Source of the DNA: Lycocorax pyrrhopterus obiensis
Taxonomy: Eukaryota > Chordata > Aves > Passeriformes > Paradisaeidae
Reading direction: 5' to 3'
Assembly (NCBI GenBank): GCA_014706295.1
Contig: JACSVZ010000007.1
Location: 53,954,975 to 54,018,974 of the forward strand
DNA: 64,000 nucleotides
The notes below the pieces were generated by a model that was not told where the DNA came from, did no database searches, and worked only from the letters and a program-made list of their open reading frames with translations. Both the position numbers and the translations under genes were made by a program. Each line of letters starts with the position of its first letter. Within the stretch, counting starts at the first letter, position 1. Shown here piece by piece: positions 42,601-51,120 of this stretch.

Positions 42601-45600
42601 ATTTGTAAAAGAGCTCCCTTCAACCCCCTTTATTACTTCTTCGCAACCAATGCTGACATGTTCTGAATTTGCTGCAGAAGAGGAAAAGGTAGTTCTTCAC
42701 CAACTTGGCTGCATCTCTTGTAAGGCCAAACCAGATCAGATGTCTGGTTTGGACAGTTACCATCAAGACACTTTTGCAGAAAATCTTAGTGTGGGAGGAG
42801 GCTTTGTGCCCTCCTTGTCATGCTGGTACAGGCCATGGCCCTCCAACCAATATGAAACTCACAGAACATATGCAGTCTGGCTGTGTATGCCATGGCAGGC
42901 AGCCTTGTGGGGACTCTGTTGGACAGGGATTGTGCTGGAGGGCAAAATGAAGCTGACAGCCTTCATAGCCTGTTGAGAGTTTAACTGGGGTTGTTCATTC
43001 TGGAGAGGAGGAGACTCAGGGGAGACCTTTATCACTCTCTACAACTACCTGAAAGGAGGTTGTAGCAAGGTGGGGGTTGGTCTCTTCTCCCAGGCAATCA
43101 GTGACAGAATGAGAGGAAATGTCCTCAAGGGGAGGTTCAGGTTGGACATCAGGAAGAATTTTTTCACTGAAAGAGTGGTTAAATGTTGGAATGGGCTGCC
43201 TGGAGACATAGCAGAGTCACCATCCCTGGAGGTGTTCAAGAAACAGCTGGACATGGCAGTTAGTGCTATGGTTTAGTTGACAAGGTAGTGTTTGGTCAAA
43301 GGTTGGACTCCATGATCTTGGAGGTCTTCTCCAACCTTAATGATCCAATGATTCTGATTTTACAGTACCTGAACTCAGGGCTTATTGAAATGCCTTGAGT
43401 GAGAGAGAGCAGGTAACCAGGAGGGGATAAGTTTGTTCTTGATCATTAGGTTTCTTTTAAGGATGTGGTCAGATGTGCAGGGGCTATGATGTGCCAGCAG
43501 CCCAGTACTCTTACCGTAAAGAACCTCCCTGTCTCAAACCTGCAGAGATGGTTTTTTTCAGCTCTGAGACCTGCTGGTTGCTATCTGACTTGCCCAGTAA
43601 TACTGGGATTTCTCAGAGTATCTGAAATCTCTCATCTGTTTCCTCTTTTGGGGATCATTGGAGGGGGAATCTTCTTTTCTCTTTTTCTTCTTTACTTTGA
43701 GTGTTAGTGCAACTGTTTGGGTTTCCTCACATAGTGACTCCATAATACTGAAGTCATGACCTAGACCTGCTTTCTTTGTATCTTCCTTGTTCCTGGAAGT
43801 GCCTCCCACTTCATCTTCTGCTTTTACATAGCTTGAGATAGCTTTATCTTCTTTTTACACAGTGAAATCTGAGGAAGGGAGCTTTGTATTAAGGGGTTTG
43901 TAAGACTGAAGTGCACTGGATAGCAGTGGCAGTATCTAAATAAACAGGAGCGCTGCTAAATCCCGTCTAAATCCCTTCATTTTAATTCTCTCTGGTTTTC
44001 AAAAATTGATTTAATTCTTGAGAGAAATGTGTGTGGCCAGGAAAGAAGAGTTCCAGGACAGAGTAGATGTTCCAGTTTTTGCTGGGGCCTAGAGGCATTT
44101 GGAGCTGTCAAAAAATTGTTCTGCTGGAGCTCTGGTTCTTGTCCACAACACAAAAGAGCTTTGCATTTTTTGAACTGTATAAAACAGTCATTTGAAACTG
44201 CTTTCATTTTTCTTTAATGTTGAGGCTTCTGGGATGTTTGCACTGCAGGCATTACATGTTGGTCAACTGACAGCCTGAACCTGTAGTGAGGTATTGCTGC
44301 GTGATCCTGGGAAGCAGTGTATGTAGATGAAATATGAGTGGATCTGAAATGCCTGTCCATGCTGAATAATTTACCTGGCTCAGTTATCAAAGTGCTCCCT
44401 TCTGAAGCAGAGTGCAGAGCTTACCTCACTTGTTCACAGCTAAACCAGTCTGGTTTCTCCTGCTCACCACTCCCGTCTGCAAAGAGAAATAGGGGTATCC
44501 CTCCTGCAGTGGCAAGAATTATCTCTTGTCTCTGGGCTTGTCCTAGGAATCATAGCTCATGGAATACTTTGCACCAATGGACAGAAGAAAAAGATTGAGA
44601 GCAGGCAATTGTCCACATTGCTGCTGCTGTGGGGTTCTGGCCTTTGTGCTCATGAGGAGGGTGGAAGCTGTTATCTGTGGCAGCTGTGCTGGAGTCCTTT
44701 GGGAGTCAGAACCTCATGCTTACTTGGGGTTTCGTGCTCAGCCTCGTGTGGTTTCAAATGCAAGCATTCAATGCTCACTAATGAGCAAATGCCACAAACT
44801 GTAGAAACTGCATGTAGCTGCAAATTAGGAGGAAAACAACAGCACCAAATGAAACCAATGTGTTTAAAGCTGGCAGTAATCAGGTGGAGGATTCAGATGT
44901 ACAGCCTCCCCTCTCTGCTTTTTCTCTCTTCGCCACACTTCTTCTGTTCTGTGTTCTTGGCCAGGCTCCAGTCACTGGGTAATAAATCTTGGGTATGAGT
45001 TGATTGTTGAATATAACTTCTGGAGGAAATGGTTTTGCTATCTTAGAATCAGGTGTGCTCTTGAACGATCTGGAGTATAGTGTCCTGGCTAATCTACCTT
45101 GCTTTAGACATAAGGGATAAAAATAGTAAGTGGTCTGCGAAATACTCTTTTTCCAAAAAAGACTTAAACTTTATTTTAGGCAAAACCGCACCATTTTGAT
45201 GGAACAGTTGATGTACAAGTGCTATGCAAGAAAACCTGGCTTCCAAGAAATGGTGTCATGATCTAAGAATTATCCCATTGTCACCTCACTCCTTTATCCT
45301 TTGCCTTTAAATAAATTTGGTTTATTCCTTCTCCTGCCTGGTAGGTAGTAAAACAAGTCTCAGTAAACTGTTTTAGTTGTCTTCTTTCCATCTCCACATT
45401 TCGATTGGTTTCCTTCTGCTGTTCAGTTAAACTGGTGTGTTCAGACCTGATGAAGAAAAGAAGAAGGGGTTTGGTGGTTTGAAAATAACCAGCACATTTA
45501 ACTGCTGCAAAATTGGGCATCTGTCTCCCAAAATGAGAATGGGCAGAGAAGGCAACCACAGTATCTCTGTAAACACTGAAAGCTGCTAAAGAAAAGGAGA

Positions 45601-48600
45601 GATTTGTATAAGACAGTTTGTGTGACATGCCACTTAAAGCAAAAATGTCTTCCTGTCTACAAACTGGCTTTGTCGTTCTCCAGCCTTTGATGGTGGCTAA
45701 AAGTCAGAGTCACAGAATGCTTTGAGCTGGAAGGGATCTCTAAAGACACCTAGTTTTGTAAAATGACTGACTGCTGTTTGCCAGGTGCCGCCTGCTGAAA
45801 CTGTCCCTCAGGTGAAGAAGGAGAAGCACAGTACACAGGCCAAGAACAGAGCAAAGAGGAAACCTCCCAAAGGAATGTTCCTTTCCCAGGAAGATGTGGA
45901 GGCTGTTTCCGCCAATGCAACAGCTGCTACCACTGTACTCAGACAACTGGACATGGAATTAGTCTCAATCAAACGACAGGTATGAACCGGATTTTACAGG
46001 AGTGACTGCTGGGTTTGCCGTAGTGCCTGTTGCAGTCTGCAAAGTTGGCAGGAATTTGTAGCTTGGCAGTGATGATGCACAGTGCTACGTGCCTTAGTTG
46101 ACAAGCTGCTGTCCTCGTGCTCTGAATGCAGCTCTGGGTTTTACGTCTCTTATGTTTTAGTTCTATGGGCAAGCCTACTTTAGACCTGAAGTGAAGCAAG
46201 GAATAGTTCATAGCAGGGATTGAAGGAACATTTGTTGGCACTCTGCTTTTCTTGCAGTTCAGAATTCCTTCTGTTTCAACTGTAGCTTTCCTCTGGTGAA
46301 ATTGGTTTCAGCAGCGTCCAATTTCCACCTACAGCAGCTGTTTCCTTTGCCTTTTCATGTGGTACTTCTAGAAGTGGCAGATATGTTTGGCTTAGTCTTT
46401 CCTAGACAGGTATCATACAAACTGCCTATGTACCTTTTCCTTCCCTGATGGATCTGCCTTTTAAACAAATGTTTTTCAAATATTTGTGAGTAAATACAGG
46501 CTTGCTACATGACTTTGTTGCCTAGATCTGAGAATTTTGCAGTTTCTAAAGCAGAGATCTGTCTCAAGCTCTTTATTAAACTTAATAGAATTGGTATTTT
46601 GGCCTGAAGCCTTTTTCTTGGCACTCTGGGAGAACCTGAACTCTTTAGCAGTCTTTGATTCATTACTTGCTGCAAATGGGGTTGGTCTTATGCTGGGCTT
46701 TATACAGACCTGGAAGTTGGGGCAGTTCTTGCTCCAAATAACTTGGAGACAGCGGAGAATAAATTAAATGGGATCTCCTGATTTGCCAGCTGCTCCTGCT
46801 TTACATTATTCCAATATAGCAAACTTTCTTTTTGGAAAAGGCAGGCTGTGAGAAAAACTGGAAGGCTGAGCTTGTGAGGTTCCTGCCAAGGCTGCTGGAA
46901 AAAAGCTTGTCCAAAGATATTTATTAATCCTTCTTAAAGAGATGAAACTTTCTTTTCAGATTCAGAATATCAAACAGACAAACAGCGCGCTCAAAGAAAA
47001 ACTTGAAGGTGGTATAGAACAATACAGACTTCCAGAGGTGAGATTGTTTTCTGACCTTTGTTAATTGTGAAGATAAATGCTAATGTTATACTTTGACTAA
47101 CAGTTAATTCCTTGTTCTTTTGAGAGGTTTTTATGAGCTCAGATACAAGTGAAAGTATATAAATAAAGTTACCGAATTTTTTTTTTTTTTTTTTTTTTTG
47201 CTGTCTAGGTCGTCCAGAAATTTAATGCACGTTGGACCACAGATGAGCAGCTTCTTGCTGTGCAAGGTATGGCACTACAAGTTTATTTGTACTTCAGTTG
47301 TTGGTAGTCAAAACCCTGCTGCATTTCAGAGCTGAGTTTCCCTTCAGTGGCTAATGAGGAGGACTTTGACATTGCCATGTACTAATGCCTGAAGAATGTA
47401 TTTGAACAAGGAAACAATATTCCCCCTTCCCCTCCCTGGGCAATACAAATGGAATCGTATGAATGTTGGCAAACAGCGTCTGCTTGTCCAAGCTTTCAGA
47501 AAGTGAAACTCTGCTGGAGTCACTGCTATGCTCTTTGCCTGTGTAACTTTTCAAGCAGTACAGGCAGATTTACACAGGTCTTCTACATTTGACTCTGCCC
47601 ATCTTCTACTACACCTCTATTTTCTTCTCTTCTCCAGGGCTTGTCTTAACTATGTCTCTTGCCCAATTTAGACACTTTTTTTTTTATCCTGGATTAATCT
47701 AAAGAAGGTTTGAAACCTTGACAGAAGTTCAGCTTTGGATCTTTATGCTGTGACTTGAGCCTGATTTGTGGTCTTTGTGGAAATAACACACTGCTTTTGT
47801 TTCTCTTTTTGTTGCTTTTAGCAATCAGGAAATACGGCCGAGACTTTCAGGCAATCTCTGATGTGATTGGAAACAAATCTGTGGTGCAAGTGAAAAACTT
47901 TTTTGTAAATTATCGACGCCGTTTCAACATAGATGAAGTCCTACAGGAGTGGGAGGCAGAGCACGGTAAAGAGGAGACAAATGGAACCAATAGCCAGAAG
48001 CCTGTAAAATCCCCTGATAATTCCACTAAAATGTCTGAAGAGGAAGATGAGGTAAATCCAGTTTAAAAGTCACATGAAATTCCCAATCTGAGCTCAGTTC
48101 AGATAGATGTGTGTGTGTATTTATATATATACGGTCTTTGCAAAAGCCATTTTTGTCAGTCTTCAATCTGTGCATATTTCACTTCATCTGGATATACGCT
48201 TCTACTACTGATTTGGGGAATTGGGAAATCCAGGCTTGTATGAAAGTGGAAGGAGAACAGTAAATTTGCAGCCCTCTGACAGTATGTGTATCTCATTAGA
48301 ATGTGGATATTTTAATACCTCTTGCTGCCAAAACGCCATGCATCTTTATCTCACTTGGATGTTCTCCCTGCACTCAGTTCTCCCAGCTCTTCTAGGTTTG
48401 GCTTTGTGGGACCATAGTGTCTTCTGAGCCAAAGCTTGCTCTTTCATTTCCAATGAGTGGTTTCACTCAGATGAAGGGAAGAAAGCTATAAACAAGATGA
48501 GTGTGTGAAACTTCACTCTGGAATTGCCTAAAGGCAAAGTTTCCTGGATTTTACAGCTGTTTCTGTGAAGACAGAAATCTAGGAACAGCCTCTCCTTGAT

Positions 48601-50229
48601 GGAGGTTCACAGAGTTAACACTTCTCCAAAGGCCATGTACGTTTGAAGTTAACAAAGGCTGTAGGATGTTTAAGTATGGAAGTTTTAAAAAATGTAGTAT
48701 TAATACAGTCTTGCAGAAGAAGACCTTGATAGAAGTTTGTGTGTTAAAGATGTCTGATCAAGGACTCCCTTTGGCCTAATTTTTAAGACAACTTAGTTCA
48801 AAAGCTGTGTATTGTAAATGCAAGCACAGTCAACAGCACAAGGCAAATTTTGGTCGTGCATGGAGTAAAGACTTCTCAGTGTGCTGTATACTGTTGTTGC
48901 TCTGATTAGGGCTAGATCGCTTGGACAGTGTCCTTCAGGCATTCAAAAAGCAGAACTTCACTGCTTCACAAACCCTAATAACATGCAATTCAGAGATGCT
49001 TATATTTGGGAGCTAAGTCCAAAGGTATGACAGATGAACAAAACCACACTCAGAAAACTTGCCTTCACAGGAGTGTGTGAGTGAAATTGTCCCATTCTTC
49101 CAGAATTGAGAGGTGGAGCAAAGCAGCATTGGTACTAGTACATAGCCACCAATTTGAAAGATACGTGGCTCTTGTCACTGTCTTTTCCTGTGACCTGTAG
49201 AATTACATGTTGGCAATGCAGAGCTTTGCTTTTCTGAGCCCTCTGAGGTTCTTCCTAGCTTTAAATACACCCTTGCTTCTGAAAGTTGAGGTCAAAAAAG
49301 GGGAGTCTCACTTTACATAGGGAAAAAATGGCTTCAGCAGGAACTGGAGTGGGCTGATGTGGCCAAGTGTGTGGATACCAGAGCAATGAGGATCCCAAAT
49401 GAGTTGGGAGGGGGGAGGCATGACAGCAAGGTCTCGTAAAGTTACTACTAGAGCAGCAGTTGTGATCCCCAGATTAGTGATGGAAAGTGCCCACTCTGGA
49501 GCAGAGCAAGTGCTGAGTGGTGGGAACCAGACCAAAAGAAGCTGTGAATGTGGTGCTCCTGCTTTCAGAGGTAGCGTAAGCACAGTGCTGACTGGCTGCC
49601 TGTCTCAGTGGCTCTGGGGGCAAAGTGAAATGTCACTGGGGTTATGACACAAGTGATCTGCATGGGCTGGGAGCGGATTCCTGGTCCCTCCTGAGCTGTG
49701 CAGCGCTGCGTGGCCAGTGCCTGCTCTCGAGGGCACTTGCACAGGCCGTGTCCGGTCAAGTCAGGTGGACTCAGCAGTAGCCAGGAGAAGACTGCTGGCC
49801 TAACAAGGAAATGCCTCGGGTGCTTTCTTCCTTGGCATGCCTTGGCTGTCTGGCCACCAGCCTAGTGAAAGGTTCATCAGGCCTCTGAGAGCTTTGGACA
49901 TTTCCATAGCCTGTGGCCACAGTTCCTTTTATTTGAAAGGGGGAAGGTGAGGCTGCTGTTTGTAAAGCAGCATCGACTCCAGTCTTAATTCCTGTGTGTT
50001 TACAATCCCAACAACAAATCCGTGTGCCTCAGAATAGGGAAAGCTGCTGGAATTCCTCCCATGTGCCAGGGTTGTCTGTTTTGTCACTGTCAGTACCATG
50101 GATCTGGGCTGAAGTTTGGAGATGCAGGAAAGCCTATGTGTATTCGTTTTAAACTAAACATCTGCTTTTTCTCCTCCTTCCCCCCAGGCTACTTCTGTTC
50201 TTGATGTCAGATATGCATCTGCTTCGTGA
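12580..50229 (+). CDS. RCOR1: RCOR1 (CoREST1), 5'-partial, ten spliced exons
   Basis: REST corepressor 1 is the nuclear scaffold of the LSD1-CoREST-HDAC complex, which demethylates H3K4 and deacetylates histones at REST and other targets. Seen: ten exons (12580-12663, 30752-30804, 34864-35025, 37591-37709, 41131-41209, 45785-45979, 46960-47037, 47209-47266, 47822-48051, 50188-50229) join in one frame through GT-AG introns, giving 365 full codons and a TGA at 50227-50229. Domain order is ELM2 (from its second part), SANT1, basic-acidic linker, LSD1-binding coiled coil, SANT2, and the tail LDVRYASAS. From memory the protein is nearly identical to human RCOR1; paralogues RCOR2 and RCOR3 differ in the AKLARRSQE segment and in the tail. 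The N-terminal exon(s) are upstream of the window, so no start codon is annotated. All phases agree, with no frameshift or internal stop. Confidence 0.97.
14441..14463. repeat. (TAG)n microsatellite
   Basis: Seven and two-thirds perfect TAG units in RCOR1 intron 2; probably length-polymorphic. Confidence 0.95.
15490..15790 (+). mobile_element. Probable ancient CR1-like relic
   Basis: Weak but ordered similarity to old CR1 3' regions: CTGTTTAGCTTACTGAAAAG, GAGACTGAAAGGGGACTATT, CTGGAAGTTATCCAGGGAAG and TGATGGATTCTTGTATTTCT. It is heavily decayed, and the boundaries and family are uncertain. Confidence 0.45.
16274..16279 (-). terminator. LTR poly(A) signal
   Basis: AATAAA on the minus strand, about 90 bp downstream of the LTR TATA box, followed by T/GT-rich sequence. 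It marks the R/U5 part of the LTR and could polyadenylate antisense transcripts; it is in the wrong orientation for RCOR1 pre-mRNA. Confidence 0.55.
16369..16393 (-). promoter_or_regulatory. LTR promoter: TATA box and octamer
   Basis: On the minus strand the octamer ATGCAAAT (16386-16393) lies about 10 bp upstream of TATAAAA (16369-16375). Octamers bind POU factors such as OCT1 and OCT2. Any transcript would start near 16340 and run antisense through intron 2 toward RCOR1 window exon 1. Whether it is active is unknown. Confidence 0.55.
25468..25506 (-). mobile_element. Possible CR1 3'-tail remnant
   Basis: The + strand reads ATTAAGGTTAGAAAGACCTC then TAAGATGA, resembling the reverse complement of the CR1 end (GATCTTAGAGGTCTTTCCAACCTTAAT). 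Only about 40 bp is recognisable, so this is tentative. Confidence 0.45.
25842..25880. repeat. T-rich polypyrimidine tract
   Basis: About 39 bp of T runs with interspersed C in intron 2. Low-complexity sequence with no other function visible. Confidence 0.8.
30752..30804 (+). CDS. RCOR1: RCOR1 coding exon (window exon 2): ELM2 middle, 53 nt
   Basis: Very short exon between an 18.1 kb and a 4.1 kb intron. The acceptor is TTTGTTTTTCAG and the donor GTAACA. With the T carried over it encodes [18 protein letters not shown], matching the RCOR1 ELM2 domain, and it ends on a codon boundary. Skipping it would change the frame, because 53 is not a multiple of three. Confidence 0.96.
30805..34863 (+). 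other. RCOR1: RCOR1 intron 3 (4.1 kb)
   Basis: Noncoding. A GC-richer patch at about 32.7-33.2 kb gives long open frames on both strands (111 codons +, 141 codons -) without recognisable protein features. No repeat was identified. Confidence 0.85.
34864..35025 (+). CDS. RCOR1: RCOR1 coding exon (window exon 3): ELM2 end and SANT1 start
   Basis: 162 nt, phase 0 at both ends, 54 residues from [14 protein letters not shown] through [15 protein letters not shown] to RIQQM. The first part is the ELM2 C-terminal helix and the FxPFP hinge. The DEWTVEDK...F stretch is helix 1 and part of helix 2 of SANT1, with the spaced aromatic residues (W, F, F) of the Myb/SANT core. ELM2 plus SANT1 is the HDAC1/2-recruiting module. 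The donor is a strong ATG|GTAAGT. The frame stays open for 56 codons into the intron, which is read as chance. Confidence 0.97.
35026..37590 (+). other. RCOR1: RCOR1 intron 4 (2.6 kb)
   Basis: Noncoding. Apart from a few homopolymer runs (for example T at about 35248) nothing specific is seen. Confidence 0.85.
37591..37709 (+). CDS. RCOR1: RCOR1 coding exon (window exon 4): SANT1 end and basic linker
   Basis: 119 nt, starting in phase 0 and ending two bases into a Ser codon. It encodes [18 protein letters not shown] followed by [21 protein letters not shown]. The first half is helix 3 of SANT1, where the KFYYSWKK segment lies at the predicted HDAC contact. The second half is a highly charged, mainly basic linker that could contribute to nuclear localisation (inference). 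The acceptor is TTTAATTTACAG and the donor AAG|GTAGGT. Confidence 0.97.
37710..41130 (+). other. RCOR1: RCOR1 intron 5 (3.4 kb)
   Basis: Noncoding. It contains the 15-bp tandem duplication at 38649 and A-rich runs at about 40354-40367 and 40630-40655. No retroposon body was recognised next to the A runs. Confidence 0.85.
38649..38678. repeat. 15-bp perfect tandem duplication
   Basis: The unit AAAATGACCCCTCTG occurs twice back to back in intron 5. It is a small, recent-looking local duplication. Confidence 0.85.
41131..41209 (+). CDS. RCOR1: RCOR1 coding exon (window exon 5): acidic linker
   Basis: 79 nt. It completes the split Ser codon (AG|T) and encodes 26 residues, [20 protein letters not shown] then KESKKE, an acidic and probably disordered linker between SANT1 and the LSD1-binding region. 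Compared with remembered human RCOR1, two conservative changes are visible (EDEM for EDEL, VEQN for VDQN). The acceptor is TTTTGTCTTCCAG and the donor GAG|GTATAA is rather weak. Confidence 0.95.
42984..43356 (+). mobile_element. CR1 LINE, 5'-truncated 3' end
   Basis: A clear chicken-repeat-1 retroposon 3' end: GGTTGTTC...TGGAGAGGAGGA, CTACAACTACCTGAAAGGAG, then GGTTGGACTCCATGATCTTG and GGTCTTCTCCAACCTTAATG. It finishes in a degenerate ATTCT-type tail (ATGATCCAATGATTCT). An open stretch at 43070-43276 encodes a peptide containing [19 protein letters not shown] and WNGLP, the usual C-terminal CR1 ORF2 relic. It is inserted sense in RCOR1 intron 6. The good match to the family pattern suggests moderate age. 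It has no intact reverse transcriptase and cannot move by itself. Confidence 0.92.
45702..45756 (-). mobile_element. CR1 3'-tail fragment next to RCOR1 window exon 6
   Basis: The + strand reads GTCACAGAATGCTTTGAGCT then GGAAGGGATCTCTAAAGACA, the reverse complement of the standard CR1 3' end (TTTAAGGTCC...CAACC...ATTCTATGATTC). Only about 55 bp of the tail remains. It ends 28 bp before the splice acceptor, so it occupies the sequence just upstream of the branch-point and pyrimidine region. Confidence 0.75.
45785..45979 (+). CDS. RCOR1: RCOR1 coding exon (window exon 6): LSD1-binding linker
   Basis: 195 nt, phase 0 at both ends, 65 residues. It begins [20 protein letters not shown], passes through a basic stretch ([11 protein letters not shown]) and enters the helical segment [20 protein letters not shown] that leads to [14 protein letters not shown]. 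In the known LSD1-CoREST structure this linker wraps the LSD1 amine-oxidase domain and forms an antiparallel coiled coil with the tower. The first codon is GTG only because the exon begins there; it is not a start. A CR1 tail lies 28 bp upstream of the acceptor. The donor is CAG|GTATGA. Confidence 0.97.
45980..46959 (+). other. RCOR1: RCOR1 intron 7 (980 bp)
   Basis: Noncoding, with no repeat or motif of note. It ends in a normal pyrimidine-rich acceptor (CTTTCTTTTCAG). Confidence 0.85.
46960..47037 (+). CDS. RCOR1: RCOR1 coding exon (window exon 7): LSD1 tower coiled coil
   Basis: 78 nt, phase 0 at both ends, 26 residues: [20 protein letters not shown] then QYRLPE. This continues the long helix that pairs with the LSD1 tower domain and ends in the loop before SANT2. 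From memory, human has DGGIEPYRLPE, so EGG and EQY are small differences. The acceptor is ACTTTCTTTTCAG and the donor GAG|GTGAGA. It is followed by an intron of only 171 bp. Confidence 0.96.
47177..47199 (+). repeat. Poly-T tract (23 T) before the window exon 8 acceptor
   Basis: An uninterrupted run of 23 T ends 9 bp before the exon boundary (the exon starts at 47209). It acts as the polypyrimidine tract of this 171-bp intron and is likely length-variable. Confidence 0.9.
47209..47266 (+). CDS. RCOR1: RCOR1 coding exon (window exon 8): SANT2 start
   Basis: 58 nt, 19 residues plus one base: [19 protein letters not shown]. It opens the SANT2/Myb-like domain ([12 protein letters not shown] is helix 1), which contacts DNA and is needed for LSD1 activity on nucleosomes. 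The acceptor is CTGTCTAG, preceded almost immediately by 23 consecutive T. The donor is AAG|GTATGG. Human RCOR1, from memory, has QKCNARWTTEEQ here. Confidence 0.95.
47267..47821 (+). other. RCOR1: RCOR1 intron 9 (555 bp)
   Basis: Noncoding. It ends in a good pyrimidine tract (TTTGTTTCTCTTTTTGTTGCTTTTAG). An upstream in-frame open stretch (from 47755) merely reads through the intron into the exon. Confidence 0.88.
47822..48051 (+). CDS. RCOR1: RCOR1 coding exon (window exon 9): SANT2 and acidic tail
   Basis: 230 nt; completes a split Ala codon and adds 76 residues. It carries the rest of SANT2 ([20 protein letters not shown], then [20 protein letters not shown]), including the basic recognition-helix residues KNFF and YRRRF, followed by [11 protein letters not shown], a Ser/Pro-containing segment and the acidic MSEEEDE. 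It ends in phase 0 at GAG|GTAAAT. If the following intron were retained the protein would end after four more residues (VNPV). Confidence 0.97.
48052..50187 (+). other. RCOR1: RCOR1 intron 10 (2.1 kb)
   Basis: Noncoding. It has a TG/TA run near its start; otherwise no recognisable feature. An in-frame TAA lies 12 bp inside (48064-48066). Confidence 0.85.
48109..48132. repeat. TG/TA dinucleotide run
   Basis: TGTGTGTGTGTAT followed by TATATATATAC in intron 10. A short simple repeat. Confidence 0.8.
50188..50229 (+). CDS. RCOR1: RCOR1 terminal coding exon (window exon 10) and stop
   Basis: 42 coding nt: [13 protein letters not shown] and TGA. The LDVRYASAS tail is the diagnostic RCOR1 C-terminus (human ends [12 protein letters not shown], from memory). 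The acceptor follows an excellent pyrimidine tract (CTCCTCCTTCCCCCCAG). The exon continues into the 3' UTR. Confidence 0.95.
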   Translation, partial: ATSVLDVRYASAS

Positions 50230-51113
50230 GAAGGTGCTGTAGCCTAGAACAATTTGTGTTGACTACTGTGTTATCCAGGATATCAGGTATTAGCAAACCT
50301 CAGACAGCCATCTGCATCATATCTGTGGACAAGCAGCTATTACCAAAAAAAAGGCAAACGCTTCCAGTCCTGTGCTACATCTGCCTTAATCTCCCCTCAT
50401 TCCTCCATACTGCCTCCACTTTCTTTCAAAAGCACCCAGGTAGCTCAGCTCTCCATTTCACCAACGTCATGCTTAAGCATGGGGACTTCTAGAACCAGTA
50501 ACACCTGTCTATAAATTTTGACCAACCTGCAAAACAAGGAGCTCCTTAGCAGCCCCACAGTAACTCTACACATTAGGAGTTCTTAAAACACTTGGTCCGT
50601 AGGGTATAAGTATGTATTGCTGCATGGCCTTGTGGTCTCCGCTTCCTGTGTATTCTTACGATGACACTATGATTAGTGAGCTTTCTATAAAGGAGGGGCC
50701 TGTGCACATGCCAGCCGTGTCAGGTTTGTTCTGCAATGACAGGACATGTTAGCAAGCAATCATGAATAATGCAAAGTGATAGGAAATGTTATTTCTAAGG
50801 TTTGGTCAGTCCAAGGTTGTAGATGTAACTCATCACACTTCTGGTTTGTGCAATTCTTTCCACTGTATTTGTGTGTTCTTGCTTCATAGAAAGCTCCCTA
50901 ATTGAGCATTTTATTCCTGTATATTTTAATGGCTTTTATTTAGTGCAAAAGGGAATACTTAACCTGAAACTGTTTGATACGCTATTTAACCCCTGGCATT
51001 CAGCATTTGCATTGTAACTTGTTAAGTGAGTGCTACACAACTTTCTTTTTCCTGATCCTCTGTGGGATTAAGTCAAAACAACTTTCTCTGGTGCCTCTCC
51101 TTTTGGGGAATAT

Positions 51114-51120
51114 GTGCCTT
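51114..51120 (+). promoter_or_regulatory. miR-124 seed match (7mer-m8) in RCOR1 3' UTR
   Basis: GTGCCTT, complementary to miR-124 nucleotides 2-8, lies about 0.9 kb into the 3' UTR. The base after it is T, so it is not an 8mer. miR-124 has been reported to act through CoREST in neurons, which makes the site plausible. A single 7mer in 4.4 kb also occurs by chance in roughly one UTR out of four. Confidence 0.35.

Larger units (their letters stand above)
41210..45784 (+). other. RCOR1: RCOR1 intron 6 (4.6 kb)
   Basis: Noncoding. Carries two CR1 pieces in opposite orientation: a 370-bp sense copy (42984-43356) and a 55-bp antisense tail ending 28 bp before the acceptor. Confidence 0.88.

Noticed and set aside
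47755..48066. 103-codon frame starting with a hydrophobic, signal-peptide-like segment before SANT2
   Set aside because: The hydrophobic part is the translated pyrimidine tract of intron 9 (TTTGTTTCTCTTTTTG). The real exon starts at 47822.
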